From positions 1,247-65,246 of the forward strand of contig CAJNOP010000653.1 of assembly GCA_905250075.1 (NCBI GenBank): DNA of 64,000 nt, given 5' to 3'. Under the pieces are notes generated by a model, which had not been told where the DNA came from, did no database searches, and saw only the letters and a list, made by a program, of their open reading frames with translations. This DNA is from Rotaria sp. Silwood1. Lineage: Eukaryota; Rotifera; Eurotatoria; Philodinida; Philodinidae. Below are positions 34,642 to 49,700 of this stretch, in pieces. Within the stretch, counting starts at the first letter, position 1. The number at the start of each line of letters is the position of its first letter. Both the position numbers and the translations under genes were made by a program.

Positions 34642-37600
34642 GTTGATACAGTTCTTAGAATCATGTGTCATTCTAAAGTGGATATCTAGGACTATAAAGA
34701 TTGCTAATGCTTATTGTATGGCTTTCATTTGAACTAAAATCAAATACGAATGATTCAAAAATCTTACTTTCATATGTGCGTTTCATATGAGACTTGCTAG
34801 ATGAAATAATTTAACTAGATATTTTTTGTCATCTTGTAGAAAAAAAAAGATAGGCAAAGGAAAATAATGACTAATATCTGACGAATGTCTTATGAATGAC
34901 ATCACTCACACATGAATCTAAAAAAGATAACAACTTCTATGAAGTTTTTTTTTTATGCTAAACGCTGCTTTATCTAAACCTTACTGTAGAACAAATATCA
35001 AGACATAAAAACTATGTGAATGAATGTAAGAATATAGTTTTTTTTTCATATACATCAGCCGAACGATTCATATTAAGCTTGCCTTTAACTATGTTGATGA
35101 CATTAGTCCGTAACAATGCCAAAAATGAATGGTTTACAGCAAAAACTCTATTGAACTATGTATTTTTACTTCACATAATGATTTTGTACGTTTATGATGT
35201 TCATTAGACAAATCCTACATTTATCGTACACACTAGGAATGTCACATTAACGTTATTAGTCAATGTTAAATACTAGAGTAGCTTGAAACATGATCCACCA
35301 ACCCTTGTAGTTTTATAGTGTTTTCTATTCTATATTCACATCAGACAAGCTAGAGAACTCAATCATAAACAATCATATAGCATATCATACCTATGTCGTA
35401 AGAAAAATTTGTTCCAGATAGGCGCGAAATGGCGAATTTTTTAATTAATTCTTGTTCTCAATACGAAGAGAGAAAAAAAATTAAATAAAGCAGCAGAATA
35501 TTCATTTTCACATATATAATCACATTGTAAGCACACTAATGACTTTGTTTTCAATGTCAGAAGTTGAATCTCAAAAACATTTTTACGAACAAGCAAGTGA
35601 ACATCTTCAATTTTTGAATAGAAAAATTTTGAGAAAAGTCAGTGATTACGCAAACCATCAGTAACAAGGCTCTTCGTCACTTGATGAATAAGTATTTGCC
35701 ATATTTCGACTTGTTTTTTTTACATCTTGGCATCGCACATCTTTTGTCGTACAAAAAAAAAACCAACTTGAAACTTTTACTGTGCGATACAGAAATAACT
35801 AAACTGGGGTTAGTACATGAAGCGATGTAAGATGTTCAGAAGCCTACTATAAGGATTTTATTTATTATCCTAAATGTTTGTTTGTCTTGAGATATTATTT
35901 TATGTGCTGATGTATGCACGAAATTTATTTTGCTATATATCCATAAACAAACAAAATATATATAAGTATATGTAGAACGAAACAAAAAATAGTACCAACA
36001 GAGATGAGAGAGATATAAACGAAAGATGAAAGACAGTCGAGGAAGATCATAAGATATATGTATATATGCTTAGGTGCGACATCACTCTAACACATTCCAA
36101 AGGGGAATCGGCGGAGGATGGAGTATGGATGTGTTTGTGTAGGTGTGAGTAAATAGCGAAAATACTCATTGCTACGTTTTCCATATCTGCATACAATTCG
36201 TCTCCGTACCCTATTTGATTTTTTTCACAGGACGAAACAACTTAAACTTCTTCTTGCCATTTCTAAAAGGCATTTGTTTTATAAATCGATAAATTGTCCA
36301 AATACAGGCATTTATTATTCGTATTGTGCTTATCAATATCTTAGATATAAACAAAAGGATTTCTTATCGGATGACAGAAAAGTATTCTTGTTTTAAGAGG
36401 AAACATTTCCAGATGTCAAAGTGTATTTGAGTCAAAACTCTGCGCATCACATAGGCTCTAGGAACTTGTCCATACTCTCAGAAAATTGCATATTATTGCT
36501 GAATTATTGCATTTTTACGGTATTTTTTAGCATAAAACCATCGTCTGTCTTCAAAAGGCTAGAACAATTTTATTTTGAATATCGATTTCAAAGCAAGAGT
36601 TTGCGTTCTTGAAATTGTTTCTATCCCAAGATACAGTGGCAGCAATGAGAAGTTTTGAAACTTTTATAAGAACCTATTCTTATCGAGGTCTTCTTCTGTG
36701 CAAAGTTTCAAGTTGAGATTTGAAACTGTTTTCCTAGTGTTCCTAAGAGAGGCTCCAGCATGGAGCTAAAACATACTCTAGAAATGTAATAGCTAAGCAG
36801 AAATAACCTAGAGATACGAACCCTTTTAAGAATACTCATAATTCTTTAGAACCTGTAAAATGTATATAATCCCAACTGAAAAGTGAATCTCCATGTAGAA
36901 AGTGTTTTTTCGTTTTGATTAGAATAGAAAGTTACATCATTTGTAGTAAACTAAAGAATTTGGAGCTTTTTCTAATAATTGAAAGATTCAGAATACGATT
37001 ATTGAATAAAATTTCAAAAAAATCCATTTCAATACTTTCCTCGATACTGAGTAAATACTACTGAATTATTTAGATCTGAGTCGAAGAAAACAGTTCCATT
37101 CTATGATACATCAAACAAGAAACTATTTAATAATATCATAAACATACTCCTCTAGAGAAACTAAAATAAATATGATTGTCTTAGGAATTAGAATTCTAAA
37201 CGTCAACATAACTTTCTTGGTTGCCTATCAAGACGTTGAGAAGGCAAAGGATGAGAGCTAGTTTCACTGCACTATAATTCTCTCTTGATGATATAAACCA
37301 ATTTCAAAAATATAAATCACTGAAACAAATGAATAATTATAAGACAATGTAATTTTGTTATAGCTATTGCATATTTTGTTTTCAATCAAATATTTCTTTT
37401 TTACAGCCAAAATGAACTCTTATTTTGACAAATTTTATTCAAAAACAAAAAAAAAATCAGAATGTCGTGAGTACATTCTATACCTTATTTCATCTGTGAA
37501 ATACGTTGAAACAACTATTTGAAGAATTAAATTGAAGCATAATAATCACCAAAAAAAAACAAAAATGTTATGTCCTTAGCGTTGAGCAATAAAGGAGAGA

Positions 37601-37751
37601 AAGGAAAATGGAAAGAGACAAACAAACAAACAAAAAGGAAAACCATCAAGAAAAACTCACAATATATATCACAAAAAAAGAGCAACAAAAAAAAAACATG
37701 ATTAAGTCATAACAAACCATATCCATTCTTTTTTTAAAATAATCTATTATT
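34642..37751. other. Intergenic between helicase and PIEZO, no gene seen
   Basis: AT-rich. A single telomere-like arm (GGATGTGTTTGTGTAGGTGTGAG, about 36125-36148). TACAGTGGC at about 36637 resembles a Tc1 end but lacks a partner. Confidence 0.35.
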
Positions 37752-40700
37752 TTATTCTGACTTTGGTTTCGTAAAAAGTATTAATGTTTCTGGTGATCGA
37801 TATAAAAATACAAGTTTAGCAAAAAGTTCTTCTTCACAATCTAACATATTATTTTCTCGAACTAAATAAATATCACGTAAAAGATGCCATAATCGTTCAA
37901 CAGATGGTAATTCATTATACATAATTGTTTTACTTGTTTGTAGAAGTGTTCGAAATAATCTGGCAACAACAATTACAAATGTTGTATATAAACCAATTAT
38001 TCTATATTCCAAAAAATAGAATAAAATATTTATATCATATTTTATTTTTCAACAAGAAAAAAAAAAAAATTTTTAGTTTTATGTTGATGAATATTTCTTA
38101 ATACATAAATATTGTTTTAAAAATATTTTAAAATGCTGTCAAAAATAATCAAACAATTTAGTTTGCATAAGAAAAGAATGCAAGAAACAAGCTGCTACTA
38201 CTTCTATTATTGTTTTACTATGATGAAGAAAATGAAAAATAATTGATTAGAAAGTCAAATATATGAGAAACTATAAGAACACTATGATGCATTATTTTAT
38301 CAATTTATTATTCTAATTTAAATTGAAATTTTTAAATCGAAAGAAAACAAAAGCGTATATCTATTTGTCAATGTTTTATTAATTTAAATTATTCTTTGAC
38401 ATAAATTATCCGATGTTATTAGATTTTCGCCCCCTCTAATTTTGTCAATAGAATTCAAATATATTCTATAGGTCAAACGTTGACTAATTATGTGGTACAA
38501 TTTGTCGGTCGATGCTAAAAATGCATGCATTTTTTTTTAATTTAGAATCTTGTTTATCTTGAAAAATTATAAGTTTCAAAAAACTTCACTTGTCTTATGT
38601 ATAAGAATGATAAATTTTGAAGATCGTTTCGAAACTTGTGGGACAATCTATCTATATATATATAATAAAACTTGTCAAATAAATAGAACATGCGATGAGT
38701 GCTGACTATTACTTATTATGAAAGTATAAAGCTATAAAAATGTAAAATTACAAACCCATATCGAGTAAGAAATGAAATATTGGCTGGCGAAACTTTATCA
38801 TTGAAAAAGATCATACTCAAATAATTTTGATTGGAAATTGCACCTAAAAACCAACAATCAATTAACATTTTATACAATAAATTTGTTTTTTTTGTCTTTT
38901 CTTACATGATGGAGTATAAGTATATTTATTTCCATATTCTGACATTTCCCACCAAACATCTGTACTATTTGGAATTGTTGTTGTACGATTTAAACCCATT
39001 GTAATATTCGCATAATAATCATTAACAAAAACTATACAAAAAAAAAATTTATTTTAAATAATCAATAAAAATTTCTAAAAATAAATTACCATTTTTAAAA
39101 GCAATTATTTCTTCTGGTTTTGCTTTTGGTCTAACATGTAAAAATCTTGGTATTAAATTTCTAATTGTAAAATTTCTATAAATAAATAATTATTATTAAA
39201 ATATTTTAAATAATATTTCAAAAAGTATACATAGCTGTTTTTGATTCTAATGTTCCATTAAGTATTTGAATTAATGCATTTCGAATATTTTGATCATTTG
39301 CTGTTATATCAACTGTATTTTCGCCTGTTACAACCGTTGTTAAATCACCAGAATTATCTTGATCCAATAGATAACGACTTATTGTATATGAAAATCGTAC
39401 AGGTACTGTTACATTTGAACGTAAATTATTTACAACAATATCACGTATTGGTTGACTTATTTCCCAAAGATCAACACTTGTAGCAAATAAATTAACACAT
39501 CGTATATCATCACGATTAAAATCACGTAAAAAAGCATAGGCACCATCCTGTTTTAAATGTAAACGGAAAGTTTAATAAATATCAAGTTTAATTCAATTGA
39601 ATTTTTAAAATATACAGAAATATTATAGAATCAAATTTTATAAGTAGAAGTCTGTAAAAGAATTTTGTTACATTTTATAGAATTTGTCTATCTATGTGTT
39701 CTAATCTCAAATAGATTTCTTATACATCAGAGAAATTCTTGAATAAACATACTTTAGTAGGTGTTCCTATATTTAATGAATCAATTCTATCACGTAACAC
39801 TTTCAAATCATTTGCTGTAAATGGAACTAAATCAATATCTTGTGCTGTTATTTGATAAATTGGCTACAACAAAAAGAAAAAGAAATGATGATAATCAATA
39901 AAAAACAAAAATAATGAATGATCATACCAAATATGCACCTAATTTAATTTCAACATTGACTTCTTTAGGTGGATTTGGTTGATAAAATGATGATGAAAAT
40001 GAAAAAAATAATAATGGAAACCAGATTAATAAAATTAATAAAAGTAATAAAGAACCACCAACACCATATTTTGTTATATTCGCTCGAGGTACACCACGAT
40101 CAGTTCGATATTTCTAAAATAAAAAAATTTTTTTTTTTCATCTACACACTTCAACATAAAAGAAAAGTTCATTTTTTGTGAAAGAAAAAGATTTGTTAAT
40201 TTAAAATTTGGGTTTTTTTTTTCTTTTTACTTGTTCTGCCCATCGTGCACATTTCAATAAATAAACATCCGAATAAATATCTTGTAATTGTAACCAACTT
40301 GATAATCCAAGTGCTGTACGTGTAAAAATCCAATCCATAATTGTTCGTAATTCAAGTAAAAATGGAATCAATAAATAACTAAACAAAATTAAAATGAAAA
40401 AAAAAAACAAAAACTTTAATTTAAATAGATAATTCTTTTTTACATTCGATAAAATATTTGATTAACATAATTAAATTTTTTCATTAGAAAATTTCCACCA
40501 ATACGTTTTGGATAACCTAATCGTACTTGTGTTGATGAATAACCAAATGATATACATTTAAATAAATACCAAAATTGAGCAGCAACATTATCACGAAATT
40601 TTCTTTGAAAAAAAAAAGACAAATGATTTCATTAGAATAAAGATATGATATTTGTATATATATACATATGTGTTATAGCAGGTAATACAAAAAATAACCA

Positions 40701-43700
40701 AACATGTACACCAATAACTTGAAAGAAATGAAAAAAGAATTTTCCACGAACATTTCGACGTAAATAAAATCCTCGATCGATTATAATTAATAAAAATTGA
40801 ATTAAAAGCATTACAAGAAAAGCTACAGGAACCTTAGAAAAACAATTTTAATTAGAAAAATTGATGAAAATTCAAAAGTTTCGTTTTTTTTTATCTAACT
40901 TTATTTTCTTTGATTGTTTGTACGACATTATTTCCAGCAGCTCGTTCCTAAAAAATATGGAAAAAAAAAAAATTCTTTTTTTTTTTTTTTCATTTCTTTA
41001 AAATAAAAAAAAGAAAGGGAAATATGGAATAGTGCATAATCCCAACCAGTGAGAGGATATGTTTTTTTTTTGTTTTTTGTTATTAGTTCTTATCTTATGA
41101 TTCAAATCACATACGTGATTTATTTTTTATCCTTGTTTAACTATTAATAAATCAATATGAAAGAAAAAAGAAGGAACTTTGGTTTTGTTTTTGATAAATG
41201 TTACAAAATGACTTACACCAAATTGACTATAGAAAAGTATAACAATAATCATACTGATAAAATCACAAAAGAATAATGATGCATAAACATCACGAACAAA
41301 TGATAATTGTTTTGGTTGTCGATAAACATTAATTATTGTTTGTAAAAAATAACCACTAAATTTAAAAAAAAAATAGAATTATTTTAACTATTGAAAATTT
41401 CTATGAAATTAATTTACCTTTGTAATTTCGGTGTTTCTGATTGAGAAGTTTCTTGTTGAGTAACATCTTGAGCAACTAAATATAATCATCAAGAATTATG
41501 AATTTATATATTCAATAAAAGATTTTGGATAGTTGCTTGATCAGAACTAGTGTTCTCTTTCTTTGTTGATGATAATGCTGGGGATAAAACACAGTGTTGA
41601 TGCTAAACATCATATATATGTCATATGGTTTCTCATCATCAATAGATGAGTTTGTATTAAAAAAAAGAACTGTCTTACGAGGGAATCTCTTCAAGTGTTA
41701 ATCGCCGATAGAGCTTATATTTTGCCCATAAGTAAGACTCTATGAGACTGATAGGAGTCTGGAAAGATTCGTCCTCATACACTGTCCTTTCGGATTTACG
41801 ACCGTTTTACTGATTTTTTGATCTCTAGCAATGGTATCTATAGGGAAGTCCAACAATGGAATTTTGACCTGAAGTTTTATTCATAAACAGGTCTCATGAT
41901 CACTAGAATGTTCTAAAAGTTTCAGCTAAAATGAACGTTTTTTTCTCAAGATATTGAATTTTCAAGGAACGATTATATTTCAAAGGCAAAGGTCATAAAA
42001 TCGAGTTTCTTGAAAATTCAATATCTGGAGAAAGAAACGTTCATTTTATCTGAAAATTTTAGAATATTCTAATGACCATGAGACTTGTTTATGGACAAAA
42101 CTTCGGGTCAAAATTCCATTGTTAGAGGTCGAAAAATCAGTAAAACAGTCGTAACTCTGGAAGGCCAGCGTATGGAGACGAATCCTTCCGAGCTTCTGCT
42201 AGTCTCATCGAGTCTTACTTATGGGCAAAATATGAACTCGATCGGCAATTAACACTTGGAGAGGTTCGCTCGTTAGTATAACAATATCGCTTTTCATTTT
42301 TGTAGTCTGTTGGATATGGATTTGAAGAGAACATGTATTTGAGAAAAGTGGAGCCTGCTCAAAGGATCTAGTATATCGAAAGATTAATGATAGATCCATT
42401 GATCTCATCTTGTTGCCTAGAATGAAAATTTTTTTCATCTCATTAATTTATAGAAGACAATTATAAGTAGAATAAGTCTAATGATCGTATCTCATTATGA
42501 ACATATTCGATTTGTTTATATCAATAAAAATAGTTATAAGAGTTTCAGACTTTTGGGACAACGTGTATAATTCAACTGAAAGAAATCATTTAGATGATTT
42601 GCCTACCATCTATTTTATCTGATCCTGCTTTCCAAAGTCCAAGTTGCTAAAATAGAAACAAATGAAAATAAAAATTAATGAAAACAAAAAAAAAAAGAAA
42701 AAATTAAATATATACTTTTAATATTGATCGATGAAGAAATAATGATAAAAGTAGAAAAAGATCTGCAACTGAAGCAGCATTTTCTTTTCTATCAATACCA
42801 ATAATATTTACAGGTGCTAATGGATTCGTTTGAAGTGTTTCCGAAGCATTCCATGGGTAAAATTGAAATTGAAATATATATTTAATAACAATCATTGCTT
42901 CTGTATAAGTTATTATTGAAATCCAATAATTTCTTGATGGTCGTGATGGTAACATAGCCCAAAGAAATATTGATAATGGTAATGGCATTGAAAGTATTGA
43001 ACCTGATGTTAAATGATTAATTACCATTGCTGAATAACAAACAAGTTCAGAACGAGACATAATAAAATAAAATAATGAATCAAAAAAATTATAAAGACGT
43101 GAACGTTGTTTTAAATTAGTTGTTGGAGAAATTGTTTCAGTAGTAATAGACCTAAATAAATAAAAAAATGAATAGAATTTCAAATAATTTTTAATAACAA
43201 AAATACTTACTCATCATTTACAGAATTTATACGATCAGCATCATTGAGATGAACATCTGAAACCTAGAAATAAAAAATAAAATTATTTTGTTTTTTTGAT
43301 TAAAAAAAATAAATAAATGCTATTTACTGTTGTCATATCTCTTTGTGTATTAATAAGTTCTTCATGTTGATGAGTTTTATCTTGTGCTTTCATTAGAGAT
43401 AATTTTTCTGAAACATCTCTATAATCACGTGAATGTCGATTAAAGAAATCAATTAAATAATCAATAACAATTTGACCAATTAAACATAATTTAAAAAGAA
43501 TTGACTTTTGTTCTTTTTCTGATAAACATGAACAAAAATAAAAAACAAATTAAATATTACAAATAGATTATTAATTTTACCTTTCGGTTCAACAGATGTT
43601 GTCTGTTCAGTAGTTGATGGTGTTATCATCATTGTAGTTGTCGGAGGTGCAATAGGTGATATTGGATGAAATTCTAGATTGTCTGATTCAGGTAGAGGTG

Positions 43701-46700
43701 AGCTTGGTGGTTCTAGAAAATATTTTTATTTACATCAATTTGTTTTTAAAAAATTATTCTATTGTGTTCTTTCGAAACGATTTACTTGGTGCAGCAGCAG
43801 CAACAGCTGTTTGTTTATCAGGTGCTGTTAAAACTTGAATAATCTAAAATCAAATATGATTATTGAATATCTATTTGATTTTGTTTATTGATTTACTTGT
43901 TCTTGAGCAACAGTTGCTTGATCTTGTGTTCCTTCATCTTCTTCTTCATCTGATTCATCATTAAACATATAATAATCACCTGATCGAATGACTAGGAAAA
44001 TTCAAAAAAAAATTTGAAAAATTAAATATTTATTTTTTCTAAATAAACCTTCGAAATGTTCAGTTGTCGGAGTGTTATGTGTTGATCGATTTAATTTTAA
44101 TTGTTGTTCTTTGATACGATCTATACTTCGTTTTATTTTTTTCATTGTTTGTTCTTCTTTATCAGCTTTTTCATTATTACGTTTAGCTGAAATATCATTA
44201 AATAAAACAGCACCTCGACTAGCCAAATTTGCTTGTGAACGAAGTTCAACAACAATATGCTCCCAATAATAGCTACCAAAGATTCGTTTTTGTAATAATA
44301 AACATATTAGACAAAATCCATCCCTATTAATTAATAAAAAAAAAATCTTTTATTTAAAACTGAAAATTATGATTAGAAAATTTACATGAACAAATTAGCA
44401 TCAGTTGCACTTTTATCACATTGTTCTGGTATTCCTAGAAATTCAATAGAGAAAAAAAAAAATTAAACTCAAATTCTCTATAAAATATACAAAATATAAA
44501 ATAAGATTGTATACCCTTAGATGATGAAGGACAATTTCTTGGAGGAATAAAGTCCAATCTTAAGCATGGTACAAGCAAGTCGACAAATGTACAAAATGAA
44601 GATGTACGTTTCATCCCTTCACAAGGCGTCAATGGATAAAGAAAAATGCAAACAGCTACCTAGATAGAAGAATCAATTTCAATCAATAATCATGCTTTAT
44701 CAAAGAAGATTTTTAAAAAGAATAAAGAAAATTAAAGCATTAATCACTAAAAAAAACTACTTGAACTGTCCGATGCTATACAAGCAACCAGAAAGATTTG
44801 CTGTATAACGCATCCAAATGATAAAATATCAACACAAGCAACTATCTGAAAACGATTTTTTTCTTAATTCTTCTTTTAAAATGAATTAATAAAAAAGAAA
44901 AAAGAAGCATTTTCATTATACTTACTTGTAAACATGCTTTTATAAATATAACTGAAAAGCAATAATAAATTAAATAAGTCCATCTAAATAAAAAATATTA
45001 AAATAATAGAAAAAAAAAGAAAATTATAATTAACATACATTCGAAGCATAACTGTAACATATTTAGTTAAAAAATCTTGTCCATACCAAAAAAAATAAAA
45101 ACATGCTATAAGATAACCAAGACCAAGTAAACTAATACGTGTTGTTCCAGCTAAATAAACTATTGATAGAACACACCATGCACTATACATAAATATAATA
45201 TATTTTATTTGATCAAACCAATTTTGTCTTTTAAGAACAAAATCTCTTGTTTGATTATTTTTATAAACATCATTATCATAAATTATTTCATGATTTGATC
45301 CACCTGATTCTACATAAATAAGATCTTTTTCATTTGTTTCATATTGAAATACACGCCATTGTTGACAAGCAAATAATAATTGAAAGAAATCAGCTAGAAA
45401 TTAATACATAAATATTTTACATTTGAAAAATAATAAATACTTAAAATTACCAATTAATTGTGTTGCTAATGGAGGATTTTTATAATCTGGTAAAAAAAAC
45501 CAACGTTTCAATTGAAACCATCCATCAATTTTAAGATCTGTCCATGGATATTCTAGAAAAGTATAATATATTTACTTCATTTTTTCTTTAGAAACTTTTT
45601 TTAATCATATCAATAGAAATTGATGTTCAAGATCTTATACGAAGATCGAATTTTATACAGCTAAAAGGATGAAAACACTGAATCGAGTCTCATTTATTAA
45701 ACTTCATCACAAACTTCTACTCTAGACGGAACTCGACCAAATCAGATAATAGATTATTCAGAGGCGGCTCAAGGAGATCAGAACAGAAGGAGGAGGTATC
45801 CAGAAATTGGAGAAAACTGTTTAACAATTTTCCTAAATTAGGAGAAAATCTGAGCCAGAATTCTCAAAGCAGGGAGGATACCCTCCACGCTCACGTCGCC
45901 TCTGATATTATTTGATTTGTGATTAGACCCCGTCGGGTAGGACCCGGACCCGGACCCTACCCGGACCCGCACGGGTTCGGGTCCGGGTCCGGGTCCAAAA
46001 ATTTTACTTTGGCCGGGTCCGGGTCCGGGTCCAAAAATTTTATTTTGACCGGGTCCGGGTCCGGGTCTGAAAATTTTGCTTTAACCGGGTCCAGGTCTGA
46101 AGAAAACTTTGATCCATACAATTTATTTTGAATTTTTTTAAAGTTTTGTTCGTTTTATACAAAGAAGAGATCAAACGTATTTAGAAAATAGATAAAAAAC
46201 AACAAAACCCTTCTTGACTATACTATCTAAACTGACTTGTCCTTGTGTTTGGATCCAAAAAATTCAAGCGACCGGGTCCGGGTCCGGGTCCAGCAACCTG
46301 TAAACGGGTCCGGGTCCGGATCCGGGTAGAAAAATTTTAAATGATCGGGTCCGGGTCCGGGTCCAAAAATTCTGGACCCGACGGGCTCTATTTGTGATAG
46401 TAACTATTATCCATTTCAAAATAGAATAACCGTGGGTATTTTTCTAATAACTTTCGATAGAAACTAGATACGAACCTGCGATTTTCACTGTTGAAAAAAG
46501 GAAATAAAGTCGCATTGAATCATTTAAATGTTACAGTAAAATGTTTTTAATAACTGAACGTTGCAAATTTATAATCTGAGCCTTACACAGACTGAACGCG
46601 ATACATGATTTGTCGAAATTTCGATTAAAAAAGCAACTTGTCGAAAAATTCTATCGTATCTAATTCGATGTGTCTCTTCATCTCGTCTTTTCACTAGTGA

Positions 46701-49700
46701 AAACCGTAAGTCCATATCTACTTTATATCAAAAGTTATTTTCAAAAATTCTCACGACTCGTCTATTTTGAAAATGAATAATAACTTTAGATATTCTAATT
46801 TAAAAAAGTTTTACTTTTAAAAATTAAATTAAAAAGTTTTTTTTTTTTTTTGAATAACATCAGAAATTCAAAAAATATTATTACATGTATTAAAGTATCC
46901 ATCCGATCCGAAGCTCTGTTTACACTAACTGCAGAAATATATCGAAATGCAAGCTATAAATATTTTTTCTAAAATTTCGATCTCATATTGAAAAATTGTA
47001 AGTACTAACCGAAGCAAAGAAATGGTGGTGCTCCAACAGCACTTATATATTGAAGAGGAAAAGAAATAATTAAAAAGCAAACATAACATAACCACATTCG
47101 TTGAATACAACGTCTACTTGATATTAAAAATAATCCTAGCCATATACCATAAAGTACAGCCATCATATCAAGACGAATAGCAATAACAATAACTGTTGTT
47201 ATATAACATATCTAAACAAAGATTAAAATTTTTTTGTTTATATAAATAAAAATATTTTTTTTTTATTTACCTCTAAACCAAATCGATAAAAAAGAAAATT
47301 AGCTAAATATTTTAAAAAATTACAAATTTTTTCATCAGCTTGTTTATAATTAATAATATCAAATTCATATGTATCATCATTCATATTTTTTAATGCAAAT
47401 GGTTCAAATAAAATTGGAAAACGATTTTCAACAAGACGAACATTAAAGTGAACTGATAATGATAAACGACGATGTTTTTGTCGGTATCGTACTATGGCAT
47501 CAAATGTTAAACAAATTGTTAATAATATATAAAGCTATACAAAAAAAAACAACAACAATTTCTTTTTCTTTTCGCTTTTGTAAAAAAAGATTTTTCTTTT
47601 ATCTTACACCAATAAATCGATCAATTTTTGGTGTTAATTCAAGACCAAACCATTTAGCTGTATCATTTGGAATTGAACTTATATTTAAATCAATCTAAAT
47701 GATATTTTATATATATATATAGAAGAAAAATAAAATTATTTAATTTTTTCTTTTTATACGTGAGAACAATTTTTAAGAAAAAAATTTTTTTCAATTATAT
47801 GTTGTTTTGCTATTTCTAATTGATAACACATTGATGCAAGTATATAAAGACCTGTTGCAATTAATGTTAATAAATTAATTAATTTTCGAAGATGAAATAA
47901 TGTTAAACCAATGGTTATTAAAATAATTAATACTATATTAAATGCACATACCTAATAATTGATAAAAATATTATTACAAAATAAGAATATATATATATAT
48001 GTATATCATTTACTTTAAGTACAGAAGCAAGAACCATTATAAGTAGAACTAATTTAAAAGCATGTAATTCCGCAAAACGCCAACCATAATAAATAATTTG
48101 TTTATAAAAACGATTGGTACGAAAATAAAATTTATATAATTTATCTTGCCAAGTTTTTATTTCATTTTCTAAGATTTCTCGAGTTTGAACATGTTCAGTA
48201 TTTTCTAAAGAATCAACAAGTATTGATAATGAAAAAAAACTGTTTTACCTTTAGCATACGCATGAATATCTTTTAATGTACCATTCGGTGCACCTTGAAT
48301 ATTTTTTCCACTAAAAAATAAACATTGATAGTAAAATTATATTTAGTTTAAGAAAAAATAAATCTAACATAATATTAAAATAAACACTTAACATAAAATA
48401 TGAATTTTTCATCAATTCATATTTAAGTTCAAATATATAATAGAGACTTACTTTGGCATCATAATTAAATTCATCCAACCAGAATGAAAATAATATAATT
48501 GCATTATATTAACAACTAAAAATGTACTTGGTGTAAGTAATTTAATTGCTAAAACATCAGATGGAACAATTTCAAGTCCAATTGATGCAAGTCTTTGAAA
48601 ACAAAAACATAAAATATAAATTCTTTCATATATGTAAAAAAAAAAAAACTTACAATTGTTTACTAAATGTTTTTGATAAAAATACATTTACTTTTTCAAA
48701 CTAAAATTACAAAAAAAAAGAGAAATATTTTGTAAGATAATTCAAAAAGAAACAAGAATCTTTCTCTACTTGATAAATATATATTCCAATTAAAACTACC
48801 ATTGAATAAATAACTATAATTAAATGAAATGTTGCTGCTGTTCTTCGCCAAAATCGAAATGAAATCTAATAAAAAAAAAAGAAAACATAATTATCATTTA
48901 TTCATTTTCGAAGAATATTAATTATACTTGAAATGAAAGAATAAAAAATAAATAAAATACCATATAAATAATTCGATAAATAACAACTGTATTTTGAATA
49001 CTAACAAGTAATAGCATACCACATGATACAAATATCCAATATTTTGTTAATAGATCAATCAACCATCGTCCTTCAAAAAAAGAAAACGAAGATAAAAATT
49101 AAATTTCTACAAAAAAAAGAAAAGAATTTAAATCATTACCTAATCGACGAGGATATGAATCATTTGATGCACTACTTCGACGAGCTAGAATATCATAAAA
49201 CAAAAAAAAGAAATAACAGTTAATTAAATTTCTTCAATAAGCAAATCAATATTAAGACTTGTCAAAAACACACAGGCATAGATTTAGTTCCCTCAATTAA
49301 ATCATTTACTCATCTTACTTAATTCTATAACTATAAACGAAAATAAAAAACAAAAAAAAAAGAAAAGGTTAAATTTTATATCTTTTTTCTTTCATAGTTG
49401 ATGAAAATAAAGAAATAAATTATTACGTTCATTTCCTCGTGTATTATTAGCAATTCGTTTTTCATTGATATATTGTCGAAGTGTTAACCAAAAAAACAAC
49501 ATATAAAATGACTAAAATAGATTAAAAAAAAAAAAAACTAAATCATTAATATTCTATTATATAATTTACATACTTTAAGAAGTAATGGAATAAATGCTGG
49601 TTGAAAATCATCCATACGAATACCAATTTGTTCCATAGTTCGACGATCATATGCAAAATTTAATTGATTAAAACTTATTTTAAAACCAACTAAATATTGT

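Noticed and set aside
36634-36660. Tc1-like end TACAGTGGCAGCAATGAG
   Set aside because: Only the first few bases resemble a Tc1 terminus and no partner or flanking TA pair is convincing.
45919-46131. Gly/Ser-rich open frame (GSGSGS type)
   Set aside because: It lies wholly inside the GGGTCC-array MITE in a PIEZO intron and is a repeat artefact.
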